Shown here: piece after piece, positions 1 to 12,465 of the stretch
Layout: every line of letters starts with the position of its first letter
How positions within the stretch are numbered: the stretch's first letter is position 1
Origin: Oxyruncus cristatus
Taxonomy: Eukaryota > Chordata > Aves > Passeriformes > Cotingidae
DNA length: 64,000 nucleotides
Assembly: GCA_013399855.1 (NCBI GenBank)
Contig: VXAY01006085.1
Coordinates: 176,547-240,546, forward strand
Direction: 5' to 3'
Notes under the pieces: generated by a model
Database searches by the model: none
What the model was told of the DNA's origin: nothing
Seen by the model: only the letters and a program-made list of their open reading frames with translations
Made by a program: the position numbers and the translations under genes

Positions 1-3000
1 AAAAAAAAAAAGGAAAGTTTTCAGCAGTCCTTCATATAGGAAACTCCAGGAAAATTGCCTGTAGTTCTCATAACCTCTATCATGTTGATTAATGCTTTAT
101 TGCATACAGGCAAGCTATAGAATGAATAGCACAACAGGCATTTTTCAAAGAAAGTTATAGTAAAAATGTTTAAGATTTTACCATCCCAGGAGAGCTAAAC
201 ATGATTCTTCATATCTGAGTATCAGAGAAGACAGGCAGGCTGACAAATTACTGCCATGATTAAAGCAACAATGCCAGTGTGGTGTGTTGTTTGCATATGG
301 ACTGTTTCCTTTGAATAAGCTTCTCCTGACCTTTACAGAGGGTAAGAGTAATGCTTGCTTGAGGACAGCACACTTCATGTGAGCAATTCAAGGAAGCTGT
401 AAAAGTCCATGGATCTGGACCCCAAGGCTTGGAAAATCCTCTGTTGCTCTACTGTTGTTGTGTTACAGGAATGCTCTAACCATTCACCTCAGCAAGGACA
501 CAGGTTTCAGTGACGCCAGGATAACAGCCTGTGCTTCACGGTGCTCTTTAACCAGTCTCACGGAGTGTGTGTGGTCACCTTGTCCTCTACCTGTGATGGC
601 AATATCTGCCAAAACACAGAAACACAGCAGAGACAAAGAAGATACCTGTGCAGGTGGGAATCAGCTGGAATACCTACCTTTTGACTGGTCCTCAGTTTTC
701 TGGTAGATGCTTCAGCCATGGCAGTTATCCATGGGATTTCCCAGTTCCTCATTCAGGGACCAGAATGCGTAAAGGCTGCTTGTAACCAAATATTCCTTTT
801 CCCCATCAACCTTGTGCCAAACACCAGTAGGAAGCATATTTTTGGTAGGTATTTGTTGATACAAACACATTACAGGCAACATATTGATCACCTCTCCACA
901 TCAGGCTGTGTGCACTATAATTTTAATTTAATTGGCAATGACAGATGTTCATTCTATAAAGCTACATTAAAAATATTACTAAAAAATTCTACTGTCATTG
1001 ATTACATATAAAAATAAAATTACATGGTGTATTGTGGTCTGTTTTATGCACCCTTACGCCACTATCCTGCATCAGCATTTGTGAACCAAAAGCCTCCACT
1101 GTTGTGATAAAACTAGACAGAGAAGTGGTTGTGCTATGCGACATGACTCCTTAATTTACCCTAATTTATTCTGTTTTGGATTGGCTACTCCACAGTTGGT
1201 ATCATGGCATTTGTTTAAGGTAAGATAGGAAAAGAAAAAGGAGTTCAAAGAAGAAAGAAGCTTTCAAACCCAGCAGAGGTGATACAAAATTATACCAAGT
1301 GAAAAGTAGAAGAGATTTTTGCTACAGCAAATCTTGGAAATCTCACTCATATATGGAAATCTGTTTTGATAAGTGTACATAAGTATTATATGAATGATGA
1401 CTTGCTAAGTACACTTAACTGCTGTCAATATGCACATTATGTAGATCCCATGAAATACTTGATACCCTCAGCTCCTAATACAGCAAATGGAGACCGATAA
1501 TTAGTAGAAATTCACATCTCTTTAAGATTAAGTGTAAAATTTGGCAATGTTTAATCTTGTCTTGTCTTCCCACTGCTCCCTGAAATGAAACGTTTAAAGA
1601 GCTACTTCTTTTTTTTATTCCTTTGACATGGTATTTTAATACTTTGCCACAAACCTAGCCTGTGTACTCTTTCAATACAGTAGTGTTGAAACATATTTGA
1701 TGTCCAGCACACAAAAAATTTCCTGTGGGGTAACTGGAAAGTGAACTGAATTTTCCTTGACAGACTTGCTCGAGGCATGGATTTTTTCTGTAGTTATGGT
1801 GAAGGTACAGCTAAAATTAAATTTTGTGCTCTATTTTAAGGTTAAAAAACTCTTGAGAAGTAAATCATTAATCCAAAGGAGATCTGACCATTGCTATTAA
1901 TAGTAAAGTAGCTGATATGTAACAGAGATTGTATACTTGAGTTCCTAAAATAAACTTGGTGTGAAAAAAGATTGCACTCATGCTAGTACTGTTACTGAAG
2001 TACATTCCAAGGATGAGCAGGTTGAGTTCTTCCTTAGGATCATATTTACTGCAGGTGGACACATCTCCTGCTCAGCTATGTGATGGGGGCAAGAGTACAT
2101 GGTGTTTCATAATGTATTAATTTTCCCTGAAGGGATCTGCAGCTGAAAGTGAGTACTGTTGTGAAACAGTGTCACATTCCCTTCCCAGAATTAATGGAAA
2201 GATTAAGGAGAAATTCTCTCTTCCTCCGAGTTTGTCTTTTCCCATCCAACCTGGACTTGCATCACATCCATGCTGCACAGCTTTGGGAGAGTGTAAAACT
2301 ATGACTTCTGTGTAATTTGATTCAATTTAAAATAAAGATAACATTCAGGTTTACATAAAAATAATTTCAGTTGGATTTTGAAAAATTACCTTACACTGAG
2401 TAACTCCTTTTCTAATTAACAGTTCTACTGAACTTAACTGAATTGAACTTAACATGTAAGAGTTCACTTACCATGACAAAGCATCACAAAATCAGACTTC
2501 ACCATAGGAAATATTTTTGGTTTGTATTTACAAGGATCCTAACCAGCAGGCATCTTTTCCATGTGAGGAGCTCTTGAGCATATCACCAGACAAGAAAATA
2601 CCAATAATAAATAGTTACAACATCAAAGGTACACTGGTATAGCACCAGCAGAACACTTTGGTGGCATTACAGGACTTGTAGTTTTCCCCAAGGTAAATAA
2701 ATGCAGGTACTTTAGCAGCTATAGTACCTCTCTGTGAGTCATGACATGAAAATCTCATTTAGGTGCCTAAGGAAAGCACACTTGGGAACACTAAACCAAT
2801 ACTTTTTTAAGCTACTCTTCCTATCCATATTTTTGTGGTAAAGCTCCTAACTATCTGATTTTGCTCTCTGTGCCAGTGCTGCCACTTGTTCTTCTAGCCA
2901 GAGATACCTTAAATAGTCATGAACTGGGGACCACAAAAGGACTTGGTTTCCTTGAGAAGCCATGAAGAATCCCTGTGTTGTTTTTCTCTGTTACACAGTG

Positions 3001-6000
3001 ATTGGACATAGTCACTTCAGAATTGCAAGTGTAAACTCAGGCAAAAAAACCCACAGAAAGTGGAGATGAAAAACTGCATTAAAATCATAATGCCTCTGCC
3101 AGGGAAAAGAAGTAACACTTAAGGCATGACCAAACCAATACAGTAAGGAAAGAGGAAAATTCATGCTTCAAGCAGACTGGTTTTCCTTGCCAAATAACTT
3201 TGCAAAGCTCTGCCTAATTAGGTACCTCCTGTCTCCTACATGTCCTTCACATGCACGGTTTGGCAGGAGGGTTCTTCTCATCACTAAGCACTGATTTTCT
3301 TTAAGATATATTAATTTGCATTTTCCAAGGTCAATCTCACTGTATTTGCTGCCCGTATTTGTAACCACTCTTCGATAATCAGTATTTCTGCTCTCACTAG
3401 TGTGTTAGGCATGTCTGAATCCTCACTTCTTATGGTATTTCCATGACACTTGGCTTTCCAAAAAAACTTGTAATGGAATATCCTTTCTCTCTCATCAAAT
3501 TGTCAGTCCACATATCACATGTAGTATCATGAATATTTATTCACTTGAATAATTTCATGAGATTCTTTAACAGTTTTCTGATGAAAATGTAAACATATTT
3601 TATGATTCTGCCAATGTCTGAAAAATCAAACTATTCCAGTAAGATTATTTTTCAGACACTGAAGCTGTTTCATTGTTCTTGTACACCCAAGGAGTCCAAT
3701 CCTATCTTTTGTTTACCCAAACAATTCCAGGGGCATGGATTGTGAGAATGGGCAAAATTTGGCCCTGTATATCTGTTTCACCCTCGGTAAAAAAAAGCAC
3801 AAATATTAATATCATCTGGCATCTTTCAACACTGAATGCTTAACATGATTTTTGGAAGAAGTTCAGCACTTAACTGCCAGTGAAACTAATCGTTATTATG
3901 CGTCAAATACTTCACAACAGCACTGATAGATCATAAAACACATTTTTGGAGATGTTTTTTAGATTTCTGTACCTTTAACACCATCCTTTATCTCTGGCAA
4001 ATGATAGAACAACCTTGATGACAGCAGATCTGCCCACATGCCCTATATTTTGACTACTTCTACCTGGTGTAATGCATCCTAAGATACCTGTACAAACCTG
4101 TTCTAAAGTATGTTGCCTGTCTGCTTTCACTGCAGGGAATTGTAAGGGTGACAGGAAATACTAGTTACTGGTGTTCTTTATTGGTGTTGAAGCCTGTTGA
4201 AACTGAGACAGTGTCCAGAGAGAGCATTCACAAGTTTGTACTGTGAAAAGGGTTTGTAGCTCCTCATTAGCACTGCCCAACATAACTAGTCTAGCCCTTC
4301 TACGGATTTCAGCTGTTTGTGATCCAAGACCTAGTTCTGATAGCACCAGCTCTGAGAAACTTCTGAAAAAATTGCTCCATCATGAGAAAGTACACAGAGA
4401 CATGTGAGATAAGAAAGGCAAAACAGCAGCTGGTAGTTTTGAGATATGGCTAGTTAGCAGTTCAAGGCTTCAAAAGGAAAAAACACTGCTATAAAAAGGT
4501 GTAAAATCCTAAGAGAGAAAACAGGTGGTTGGAAGATGGCAACCCATATCAAGGACAGCAAGGACTTTTCTCTGCGTGGCTCACAGATGGTTGGCCAGCA
4601 GAGACTCACTGCTTCAGAAGAAATACAGCTTCAGGAATGTCACCTTCAGAGCTCCCAACATGGAATGTTCACTTAGGTGTGAAACTGTGAAAATCATCAC
4701 CTTTTAGCCTTTGGTTATGAAATTCCACACCTGAAGACCTCTAGTTTGTCTTTGCTGTGAGCTTTTATTCTTCACTGTTGATATTACTCATATTACTCAT
4801 AGTGTTAAAATGAGTAATACAATGCAATGCTTCTAGAGCATGGAAATCATCATTCCTAAAGCATCTTGACATGAAGATCTGGGAATCTTCAGAGAAGATC
4901 TGAGAATCTGAGGAACTACCTCAGACTTGATCTGTCAAGAAACTGATGAAGAGCTGGAAGTTGTAAAATGGCAAAAGAGAACCTGCAAAACACAGGAATT
5001 ATAACATCTTCCTGCTAATTAAATTATGAAGGCCTCTAATAAAGAACAGGTGATGTTCCAATTATGATTATTTTACAGTAATGCTTTGGCAACTTTTTCT
5101 GGTTGTACATTAAACAGGTGTATTAAAATGTGATACATAAAGCAACTCCTCTCCTTCCTCAATTCTGTAAGAGAAAGAAACCAACCAAATGCTACCATTG
5201 AAACGCAATTAAACCTCAGAATTCAGTCCCAAAGGAGTTTGACAAAGATATGAACCACAGGGTACTCTGACCTGATTTTTTGGTGTGACTGTTGCATATA
5301 CAAACTAAGCCTCTCAATCTCACTCAAAGTTGTATCAGTAGAAACTCAAACAAGTGTAGTATTGTCCAAGGATAAGAAATTACAGGGAAAAGAAAAAGAA
5401 ACTGAAGACTGACTGTTTGAAGTGCACAGTGATCCAGTAAACTGCAGATTGAAGATCTTTCACCAACGAAAAAAAGTGACATGATAAACATTTTATCAAT
5501 ATAAACATTATAGAAGTCTGATAGTATATTGCATATGACAGAATACATTCCTTGAGCACCTGAAGACATACAGAAGTCAACTCTATGTGTTGCAATGCTT
5601 TGAATAGTTTCTGTATTCAGTGCAAAGACCCATAGTAAGGAAGATGGCACAAAAATCTTGAACTGAAGAGTGTTACATACCTCTTGTGGTGTTGTCAAGA
5701 AAGGCTAAAGAGAAACTTGTCTCTTAGTATGGTCAAAGGCTCACTAAGCAGTGAATAACCACTGGGGATGCTACTCTACCTCTCACTAAGACTCTGACTC
5801 ATTTTGGTTTTCTTTTTTTTAATTTAATCTGGCTTGTAGGAGTAGCATATCTTTTGCAATGAAACTGCATCGATGGTGGAATCTCTTCTCAGACCTTCCT
5901 GGGCCACTTGTTATATAACAGTGCCTGGCTGTGCTTTAATGCCTTCTCAGCGGCTCAGTGTTATCATGAGCTAAATCAAATGAATATTTAACAGGGTCAG

Positions 6001-6430
6001 GTCCCTGGAAAATTGTTTTCATCTGGGAAAATCTAAACTGAATGACTGATTGTGTAGTTAGTTAATATTCAGGTACTGATCTATGCTTAATTCTACCAAG
6101 TGTCTTATTAGGGTGGCTTGAATCAGTATAAGAAATAAACCCAAACCCTGTCGTTTAATAGATTTCTTATGCTTCCTGTCGGTTATTTGTATGTTATTTA
6201 GGTGTTACTCCTAATGCTTATAAGAAAAAGCTTAGTCCCTTGCCCAGAGCTGCAGCATATTCCATTAAAGGTTAATCTCGAGCTTTCCGCTAGCAGAATC
6301 TTTTCAGCTGAGGGTCTGCAGTGCTGCGGGCAGAGGGAGCTGCCAGTCCATCTACACGCACCCATTTACTTCACCCCAAACCTTGGGAAAGAGCCCTAAG
6401 AAGTGTCTGTACCGGCTCTTCCCTGCGGGT
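1..6430. other. Intergenic DNA, no gene recognised
   Basis: AT-rich unique-looking sequence. All open frames are short (at most about 124 codons), have no family resemblance I can recognise, and have no good splice-site pairs. I see no CR1 or LTR sequence here. A short direct repeat of ATATTACTCAT lies near 4785-4802. The last 600 bases before the CpG island (about 5.85-6.1 kb) contain AT-rich text with TAATATTC-like and TGAATATTTAAC-like words that could be an upstream regulatory element, but nothing decisive. Confidence 0.6.
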
Positions 6431-6691
6431 ACTGCTGTTTACTGGGTACGCACTAACTTGAGGAGGCTGCTCGTCTAAAACAGGCTGGGGAAAGGGGAGG
6501 AGGCCCTGAGGGCGCCCAGTCCGGCACGGGAAGACGAGAGCGGACCCTGTCCCGGCAGGCTGCCCGCTGGGGCCGGCTCGTCCCGCTCCGCCGAGCCCCG
6601 CAGGACGNGCTTAGCCCCGCAGGACGGACAAGCGCCGCCGCCGCGGCCGCGCCCCCGCTCGGGCCCTCAAAAAGGGGACGGTGCGGAGGAG

Positions 6692-6907
6692 ATGCGCGAC
6701 TCGCACCGCCTGCCGCGGGTGAGCTGCGCCGGGCCCGCACCCACGGCTGCCCGGGGAACTGCCGGGACCCGCCCGAACCTCGAACACCGTCGAGGCTCCC
6801 GCTGCTCCGCGCTGCCCGACGGCACCGACGGCACTACCGGCCGCGGGACCCCCGCACCGCGACCGCCATCGCCCGCCCGCCGGCACCAGGGCCCAAGGAC
6901 ACCATGA
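6692..6907 (+). other. Upstream ORF ending on the tetraspanin start codon
   Basis: This is a 71-codon ATG-initiated open frame in the presumed 5' UTR. It is in a different frame from the tetraspanin. Its TGA stop (6905-6907) overlaps the tetraspanin ATG (6904-6906) as ATGA. The peptide is Pro/Arg/Gly-rich, as any GC-rich frame would be, and has no recognisable domain. Its possible relevance is translational: a ribosome finishing this frame would be placed on the downstream start. Whether it is transcribed is unknown, since the start site could lie downstream of 6692. Confidence 0.35.
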
Positions 6908-7620
6908 CCCTGCTCAAGCTGTCCCTCATGGCCTTCAGCTTCGTCTTCTGGGCAGCGGGGCTGACCATGCTCATCATCGGCCTCTGGGCCAAGGTGTCTC
7001 TGGGCAGCTACCTGGCGCTGTCGGCCAGCGACTATCCCAGCGCCCCCGCCATCCTCTTAGCCACCGGCGCCGCCGTCATCATCTGGGGCTTCCTGGGATG
7101 CTTCGGCGCCGCCACGGAGCACCGGGGGCTCCTGCGCGCCTACAGCGCGTTCCTGACGGCCGTGCTGGCGGCCGGGCTGGCGGCCGGGCTCTCCGCGCTG
7201 CTGTACCGCCAGACCCTGGCGCAGGGCTTCCAGGAGGGGCTGCGCCAGGCGCTGCTGGCATACGGGGAGGACGAGAGGGTGGCGGACGCCCTGGACGCGC
7301 TGCAGCGCGCCTTGTCCTGCTGCGGGGTGCAGAGCTACCGCGACTGGCTCGCCTCGCCCTGGGGGCTGGAGCAGAACGGGTCGGTGCCGCTCAGCTGCTG
7401 CCGGGCCCGCCGGGGCTGCCAGCGCAGCCCGCCCGACGCTCGCAGGCTGCACCGCGACGGCTGCTTCGCCAAGGTGTCGGCCTTCGTCGGCAGCAACATG
7501 TCTTACGTTGCCACCGCTGCCCTGGGGTTGGCACTGATGCAGCTCATCGGAATTGTGCTGGCCTGCTTGCTGGCCGCCCGCGTCCCTGCCGGCCTGCTGG
7601 GCACCACCACCCCTCGCTGA
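6904..7620 (+). CDS. Intronless TSPAN6/TSPAN7-like tetraspanin, 238 aa
   Basis: Tetraspanins are four-pass membrane proteins that organise partner receptors and integrins at the plasma membrane and in endosomes. The whole fold is in one open frame. TM1 is at about residues 8-29 and TM2 at about 48-69, with the GCFG motif at 65-68. TM3 is at about 79-101. The large extracellular loop, about 102-200, carries CCG at 139-141, SCC at 164-166, and single cysteines at 172 and 187, six cysteines in all. TM4 is at about 201-224. A possible N-glycosylation site is N158-G-S. The words SFVFW in TM1, the DER...SCCGVQ-Y stretch and QLIG in TM4 match the TSPAN6/TSPAN7 subfamily best. The start sits in a good context (GACACCATGA). 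Family members have several introns, whereas this copy has none, so it is probably an old retrocopy that stayed open. The tyrosine-containing C-terminus of TSPAN6/7 is absent; the tail ends in GTTTPR. TM3 holds an internal duplication (LAAGLAAG). Codon third positions are overwhelmingly G or C. The paralogue assignment is less sure than the family. Confidence 0.88.
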   Translation: MTLLKLSLMAFSFVFWAAGLTMLIIGLWAKVSLGSYLALSASDYPSAPAILLATGAAVIIWGFLGCFGAATEHRGLLRAYSAFLTAVLAAGLAAGLSALLYRQTLAQGFQEGLRQALLAYGEDERVADALDALQRALSCCGVQSYRDWLASPWGLEQNGSVPLSCCRARRGCQRSPPDARRLHRDGCFAKVSAFVGSNMSYVATAALGLALMQLIGIVLACLLAARVPAGLLGTTTPR

Positions 7621-10600
7621 GATCCCCCCACTCCTGCCCCTTGTCCCCTCCAGCTCCCTTCTTTCCTCCAGAACTGAGTGCACCCCACTGGGAAAATTCT
7701 CCCTTCATATACACCAATTCGACCCGAGCATCCTCCTCCAGGCTCTAGTTCTCCTCTGGAGCCCGTGTCAGGTGTGTGTCAATGCTACAGGCATCTCCAC
7801 AGCCCTTCAGAAGGGAAGCTGCTGGGAAGGCACCTCCTGGCCTGGCCATGTCCCACTGCTCCCCTGGAGCCTCTGGACTGTTTCTGCAGAGAGTGGTGGC
7901 AGCACGGACAGACATCACTCTCTGGAGCAGCAGGGACACCTGGGGCAAGGCTGACTGCTTTTCTGGGTGATGTAAATACCCAAAACGCTGAAATGTGGGG
8001 CAGGAAAGAGGAGAGGGTTTGGGAGAGCAAGAGAGGTGTCTCTCAACATTACACCATATGAGTATTCCTCTGGGACTGGAAAATGATGTTACTGAAAAAC
8101 TGCTGGAGTGCACAAGGGGCAGGTCTGGTCCAGGGGCACCCAGGTAGCCATGCCAGAAGCTGACACTGGGATCTGCTTGAGGGAGTGTCCAGGGTCGTGC
8201 ACCCCATTGCTGCCAAGATTTTCCACCTTTGCTGTGAGCGGATTCAAGCTGCCATGGGTGGTTTTCCCGCTGTGGTGTTTTCAACGCTGATCTCGATCTA
8301 AAGGTGGAGCTGCAGCTCTTTTAGTCTCTCCTTCAGGATGTGCCTGTCCTCTTAGCCAGTGCGTCGCCGGTTATATCTTTGCAGGGCTGCAAGGATCTTA
8401 AACGCGGGTCCGTGTCATTCAAGAAGGTGGCAAAAGCTGTAGGATCAGATCTGACGAGGGGTGGCAAGAGAAGGGAAGGGCTTCTTGCCCTTCGGAAGTT
8501 TCTTTTGGACTTTTGCAGTGAACTTCAGGGTGAGCAGAACAGACTTACTGTTTTATAGGACGGTTTCTACAAAACAGCCCTCAGACTCTTTGACATTTTC
8601 CTTTCTCAGAGAATCTGTCTCTGAAGTGTGCCCCACCTACATTTTTGAAGCCAGATCTATACAATCTGAGAGTAAACAGAGGACCCCCAAGACTTGCTAT
8701 GTAGCCCTGGGTTTGTTCAGATCAGACAGCAGTGTAAATCAACAGGATTTTGTTCTTTTCACAACAGTTCTGGGTTTGCACTTGGAGTTTAAAGAAAAGC
8801 AAGCCCTGCACTTGAGAGGGTCCTGAACTTTCAGAGCTTCACTCCTGCCTCCATGTCCTTAAAACCTGTGAACTGGACTTTTACATGTCGCAGCACAAAG
8901 ACATGCTACCTCGCAGCACAAAGACATGCCCCTCTTTCCCAGCAAACTGGGGAGGAAGGATTTCAGAAAAGAACCAAGAACCACAAAGGAACTCCAGGAT
9001 GTGGCATCTCTTAGGAACATGACTAGCAAAGCTGTGGAGAATGGTCAAATGCCAACAAATACAAGCAGGGCAAGAAATCTTGAGTAAAAAAGATGACTGA
9101 TAGCTTCATGGGAGGAATGGTGTAACCTTGGGGGAAAGGGGGTTAATAGTGTCCCTTTTTTCAGATATTAGGTGGCTGTTTGGCTGTGAAAATCACGTTC
9201 CAGATGAAGAGTGCAATGTGAACAGCCTTCTCAGTCATTTGGGTATTCATCTGCACAGGTAAACTCTGTAAATGTGTTGGAAATCTCTCTTTATAGAGAA
9301 AACAATGCTTCATTTTTAGGGCTGATGTTTGTTGTTTATTATTTACATTTTTTAATTTTTGTTTGTAAATGTGCCTGGATTTTTTTTTTTTTTTTAATTA
9401 TGCACTAGTGGAACTCCTGTTATTTTCTGGAAGTCAGCGTTATGTTGTACAATTTCAACAATGGACAAAAAGTATAGTTTGTATAGGTACTTGAGAAATG
9501 AAGTTTAGCAAATGCTAAAAGCAAAATAGGTCACTGTTTCAAGTCCAATAAAGTATTTACATTTCTGTATGTTTCCACATGGTTCAACTAAGTGCAAGTG
9601 AAATGAACTGTACATTGAAATAACATTGAAATGTAAAGACAGAAGAATGTTGTAGTTTTTGGTTTTCCCAGAAAATCCATTATAGAAGCAATAAAACAGG
9701 TGTTTTGGAGAGTATGGAAAAGGGACATGGAGTTGCACTGGGTTTATTAAAAAAGTATTCTTTACTGGAGTCAATAGGCTCTGAAAATTTACAAGAATAT
9801 GATATTGCTCTTTTTTTACTCCACTGATTACTAAAATTATTTCTGATTTTGACCCTTATTGCTTTGTATGACGCATAGCAGCCAGTCAGAATGAAGTACA
9901 CTATTAAAACACATTCAAGCAAAACCCTTGTGTAGATATGCACTTGAGTCAATTTGTTCTGGTTTTAAGTTGCTAAGAATATCAAAATAGGAATGAAACT
10001 AAGTTTCAAGCATACAAATGTCTGTCTGTATGGTAGTCCAGTCTGAATCTGAGGACATCAACTTAGCGTAATGAATAATTAAAAATGTAAACCATCACTC
10101 TGCACTCTTGGCCTCACTGAAATAGGATAAATCTTGGAAGTGACCATGTAAATCTAAGTATACTTATATCACCAAAGATTTCATGGACTGGCTGTGAGTG
10201 TTAATTGAATGTTTATTGCCAGTTCCTGGAATTAACAACATTAACTTTTGTAGATGTGTGAAAGAAATGTCATTCTTCTCTAATTAATTCCCAGAATAAG
10301 AGATTCCCAGTAGCTCTTTAAGTTATCATGAATTCTTTGTGCCAAGTGCCCAAATCTTACTTTAATTCTAAAATTTATCTAGATTCAATGTTATTTTGTT
10401 CTGGATGGTCAGAATGACCGTAACTGGAAAATGTTACAGCGGACAGTGCTACCTACCCCTTGCTGGAATATGTATTTGTTTTATGTCATCCTCTTCAAAT
10501 ATAAATTCTCTCATCAAAATGGCATATTACACTAAAAGATGAGCCCATCTTTTAAGAAAAGCTAATATCAATTTTAACATTGCTGGTTATTCAAATTGGG

Positions 10601-11786
10601 TATAGGAGCAAGCTGTGTTGCAGTTGTAGAAACAATAGCTCTGTTGTTTGGACAAAGTGAGATTTAGGATTAACAGGGTGGTAAGATTAGATTCTTGTTA
10701 TGAAACAAGCACTATTTTATAACATTGATCCAGAATGCCAAGAATATAAATCTTACAAACTTCAAAAGTGTTTGACATTTTGTCCAATGTGAATTATTTG
10801 CTGTAGCTGAACTTTGTGTTACAGATAATCAGAACTTAAAATGGCCTCTGTAATAGATTGTGAATTTTTAGATAAGAGATGGCTTTCCTGGAGTTAGAAA
10901 ATTAAACAATAACAGTAAGATTGGGTAAGTCAGAGAAGAAAAAAGATTACTTTTGTTAAAATGTAGTTTTCATGGTTTTTTATGTATTCATCTTCTTTAA
11001 TGTTATCTTCTTTCTTCTGGGCAAAATACTATCATGTGCTTTCGTTAAGCAGCTGATATTGTATAAAACCATTGACAAGAATAGTACTCATCTAAGATTT
11101 CCACAGATAAATTACAGTAAAGATGCCCTTTTTCTTAAATCCATTAACCTACAGGAGATTTTGATATATCAGATGGCATAGGAACTGAGAAGGAAATGCA
11201 ATGTTTTCCCAATTGAATGTTTTGGGTTCCAATAAGAAAGGCACATCTATGGAAAGTTTGGGCAACTAAGAAGTCTTACCACAGTCTTGTTCCAAAGCAC
11301 CACAAAATATTGGTCAGAAACTTAAAATATAAGTTGCACAACTAACAGAATTCAAGACTTGCTTTTCATCTGAAAAGGCTGTACTTAATACTTCATTGAT
11401 CATGCAACCATTATGCTCCAAAATGGTAAAAATACATATTTCTTCTCAACTCTATTTGATTCAAACACACAAATTTCACTCTGTTCAATATGCCATTTTA
11501 GTTTGCTGAGAAACTGATTAAAATATCACAATTTAACCTTGTTTTCTTGTACCCTCTACTGTCCTCATCTACTTTCTGGGCCAGTAAAATTAAAATGTCA
11601 ACAGATATAGTGTCCTGTGTTATAAAAGGGAACACAATCACAGACACACGTTTTTCAGAAGCTCTGTATTTATTGGTCAAATATGTGGATTTGCTTGTGG
11701 ATGGGACACTGACAGAAAAAAAAAAGAAGCAACCTAAGGAACATAATATTTTGTCCTTCACATTAGCTTTCATTTGCAATTAACAC
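7621..11786. other. Tetraspanin 3' flank and intergenic DNA
   Basis: GC content stays moderately high to about 8.3 kb, consistent with a 3' UTR, then falls. The first AATAAA on the + strand that I noticed is at 9547-9552, with a second at 9690-9695. This would imply a 3' UTR of about 1.9-2.1 kb if used, but that is a guess. A 19-bp word beginning TCGCAGCACAAAG is directly repeated at 8888-8906 and 8911-8929 (period 23). The open frames over 7.6-8.8 kb are not recognisable as proteins. From 9.1 kb on the DNA is AT-rich and I see no gene. Confidence 0.5.
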
Positions 11787-12465
11787 TCATAGAATCATAG
11801 AATCAGACGGGTTGGAAAGGACCTCTGAGATCATCAAGTCCAACCCTTGACCCAACACCACTGCAGTTACTAGACTATGGAGCTAAGTGCCACATCATGA
11901 AAACCTCCAGGGATGGAGAATCCACCACTTCCCTGGGCAGCCCATTCCAATGGCTGATTACTCTCTCTGTAAAGAATTTCTTTCTGATATCTAACCTAAA
12001 CCTCCCCTGGCACAGTTTAAGGCCATGCCCTCTTGTCTTACTGCTGGTTGCCTGGGAGAAGAGACCAACCCCCACCTGGCTACAACCTCCTCTCAGGGAG
12101 TTGTAGAGAGCGATGAGGTCTCCCCTGAGCCTTCCCTTTTCCAGGCTAAACAACCCCAGCTCCTTCAGCCTCTCATCACAGGGCTTGTGCTCCAGTCCCT
12201 TCACCAGCCTGGTTGCTCTTCTCTGGACCTGCTCCAGCACCTCAATATCCTTCCTGAACTGAGGGGCCCAGAACTGGACACAGCACTCCAGGTGTGGCCT
12301 CACCAGCGCTGAGTACAGGGGCAGAATCACTTCCCTGTTCCTGCTGGCCACACTGTTCCTGATCCAGGCCAGGATGCCATTGGCCATTTTGGCCACCTGG
12401 GCACACTGCTGGCTCATGTTCAGCTTCCTGTCAATCAGCACCCCCAGATCCCTTTCTGCCTGGCT
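11787..12465 (-). mobile_element. CR1 LINE, 5'-truncated, with open RT C-terminal frame
   Basis: The element reads on the - strand. Its 3' end is at 11787, where the + strand shows TCATAGAATCATAGAATCA, the complement of the octamer tail typical of avian CR1, followed by the standard CR1 3' text. The 5' end is truncated near 12465. The - strand carries an uninterrupted frame (12441-11875, about 188 codons) covering the C-terminal end of the CR1 reverse-transcriptase ORF, including the words RPHLE and VQRRATRLV. The open frame and good match to the family text suggest a relatively young copy. It cannot move by itself because most of the element is missing. Confidence 0.93.

Larger units (their letters stand above)
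6430..7640. promoter_or_regulatory. CpG island spanning the tetraspanin promoter and coding region
   Basis: Base composition changes sharply from AT-rich to very GC-rich with frequent CG dinucleotides at about 6.43 kb and falls again after 7.65 kb. The 5' part (6480-6900) has GC-box-like C-runs (around 6650-6660) and no clear TATA box, as expected for a CpG-island promoter. A 14-bp word (AGCCCCGCAGGACG) is repeated at 6594-6607 and 6613-6626 with one undetermined base (6608) between the copies, so the exact sequence there is uncertain. The transcription start cannot be placed from sequence alone. Confidence 0.75.

Noticed and set aside
5324..5698. 124-codon hydrophobic frame as a membrane protein gene
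   Set aside because: Phe/Leu/Ser-rich peptides arise readily when AT-rich DNA is read against poly-purine stretches. No start context or homology was seen.
7057..7748. Open frames of about 208 codons antisense and 216 codons in another + frame over the tetraspanin
   Set aside because: Stops are rare in this very GC-rich DNA. The peptides are Arg/Ala/Pro/Gly-rich with no family features, while the tetraspanin frame has every expected motif.
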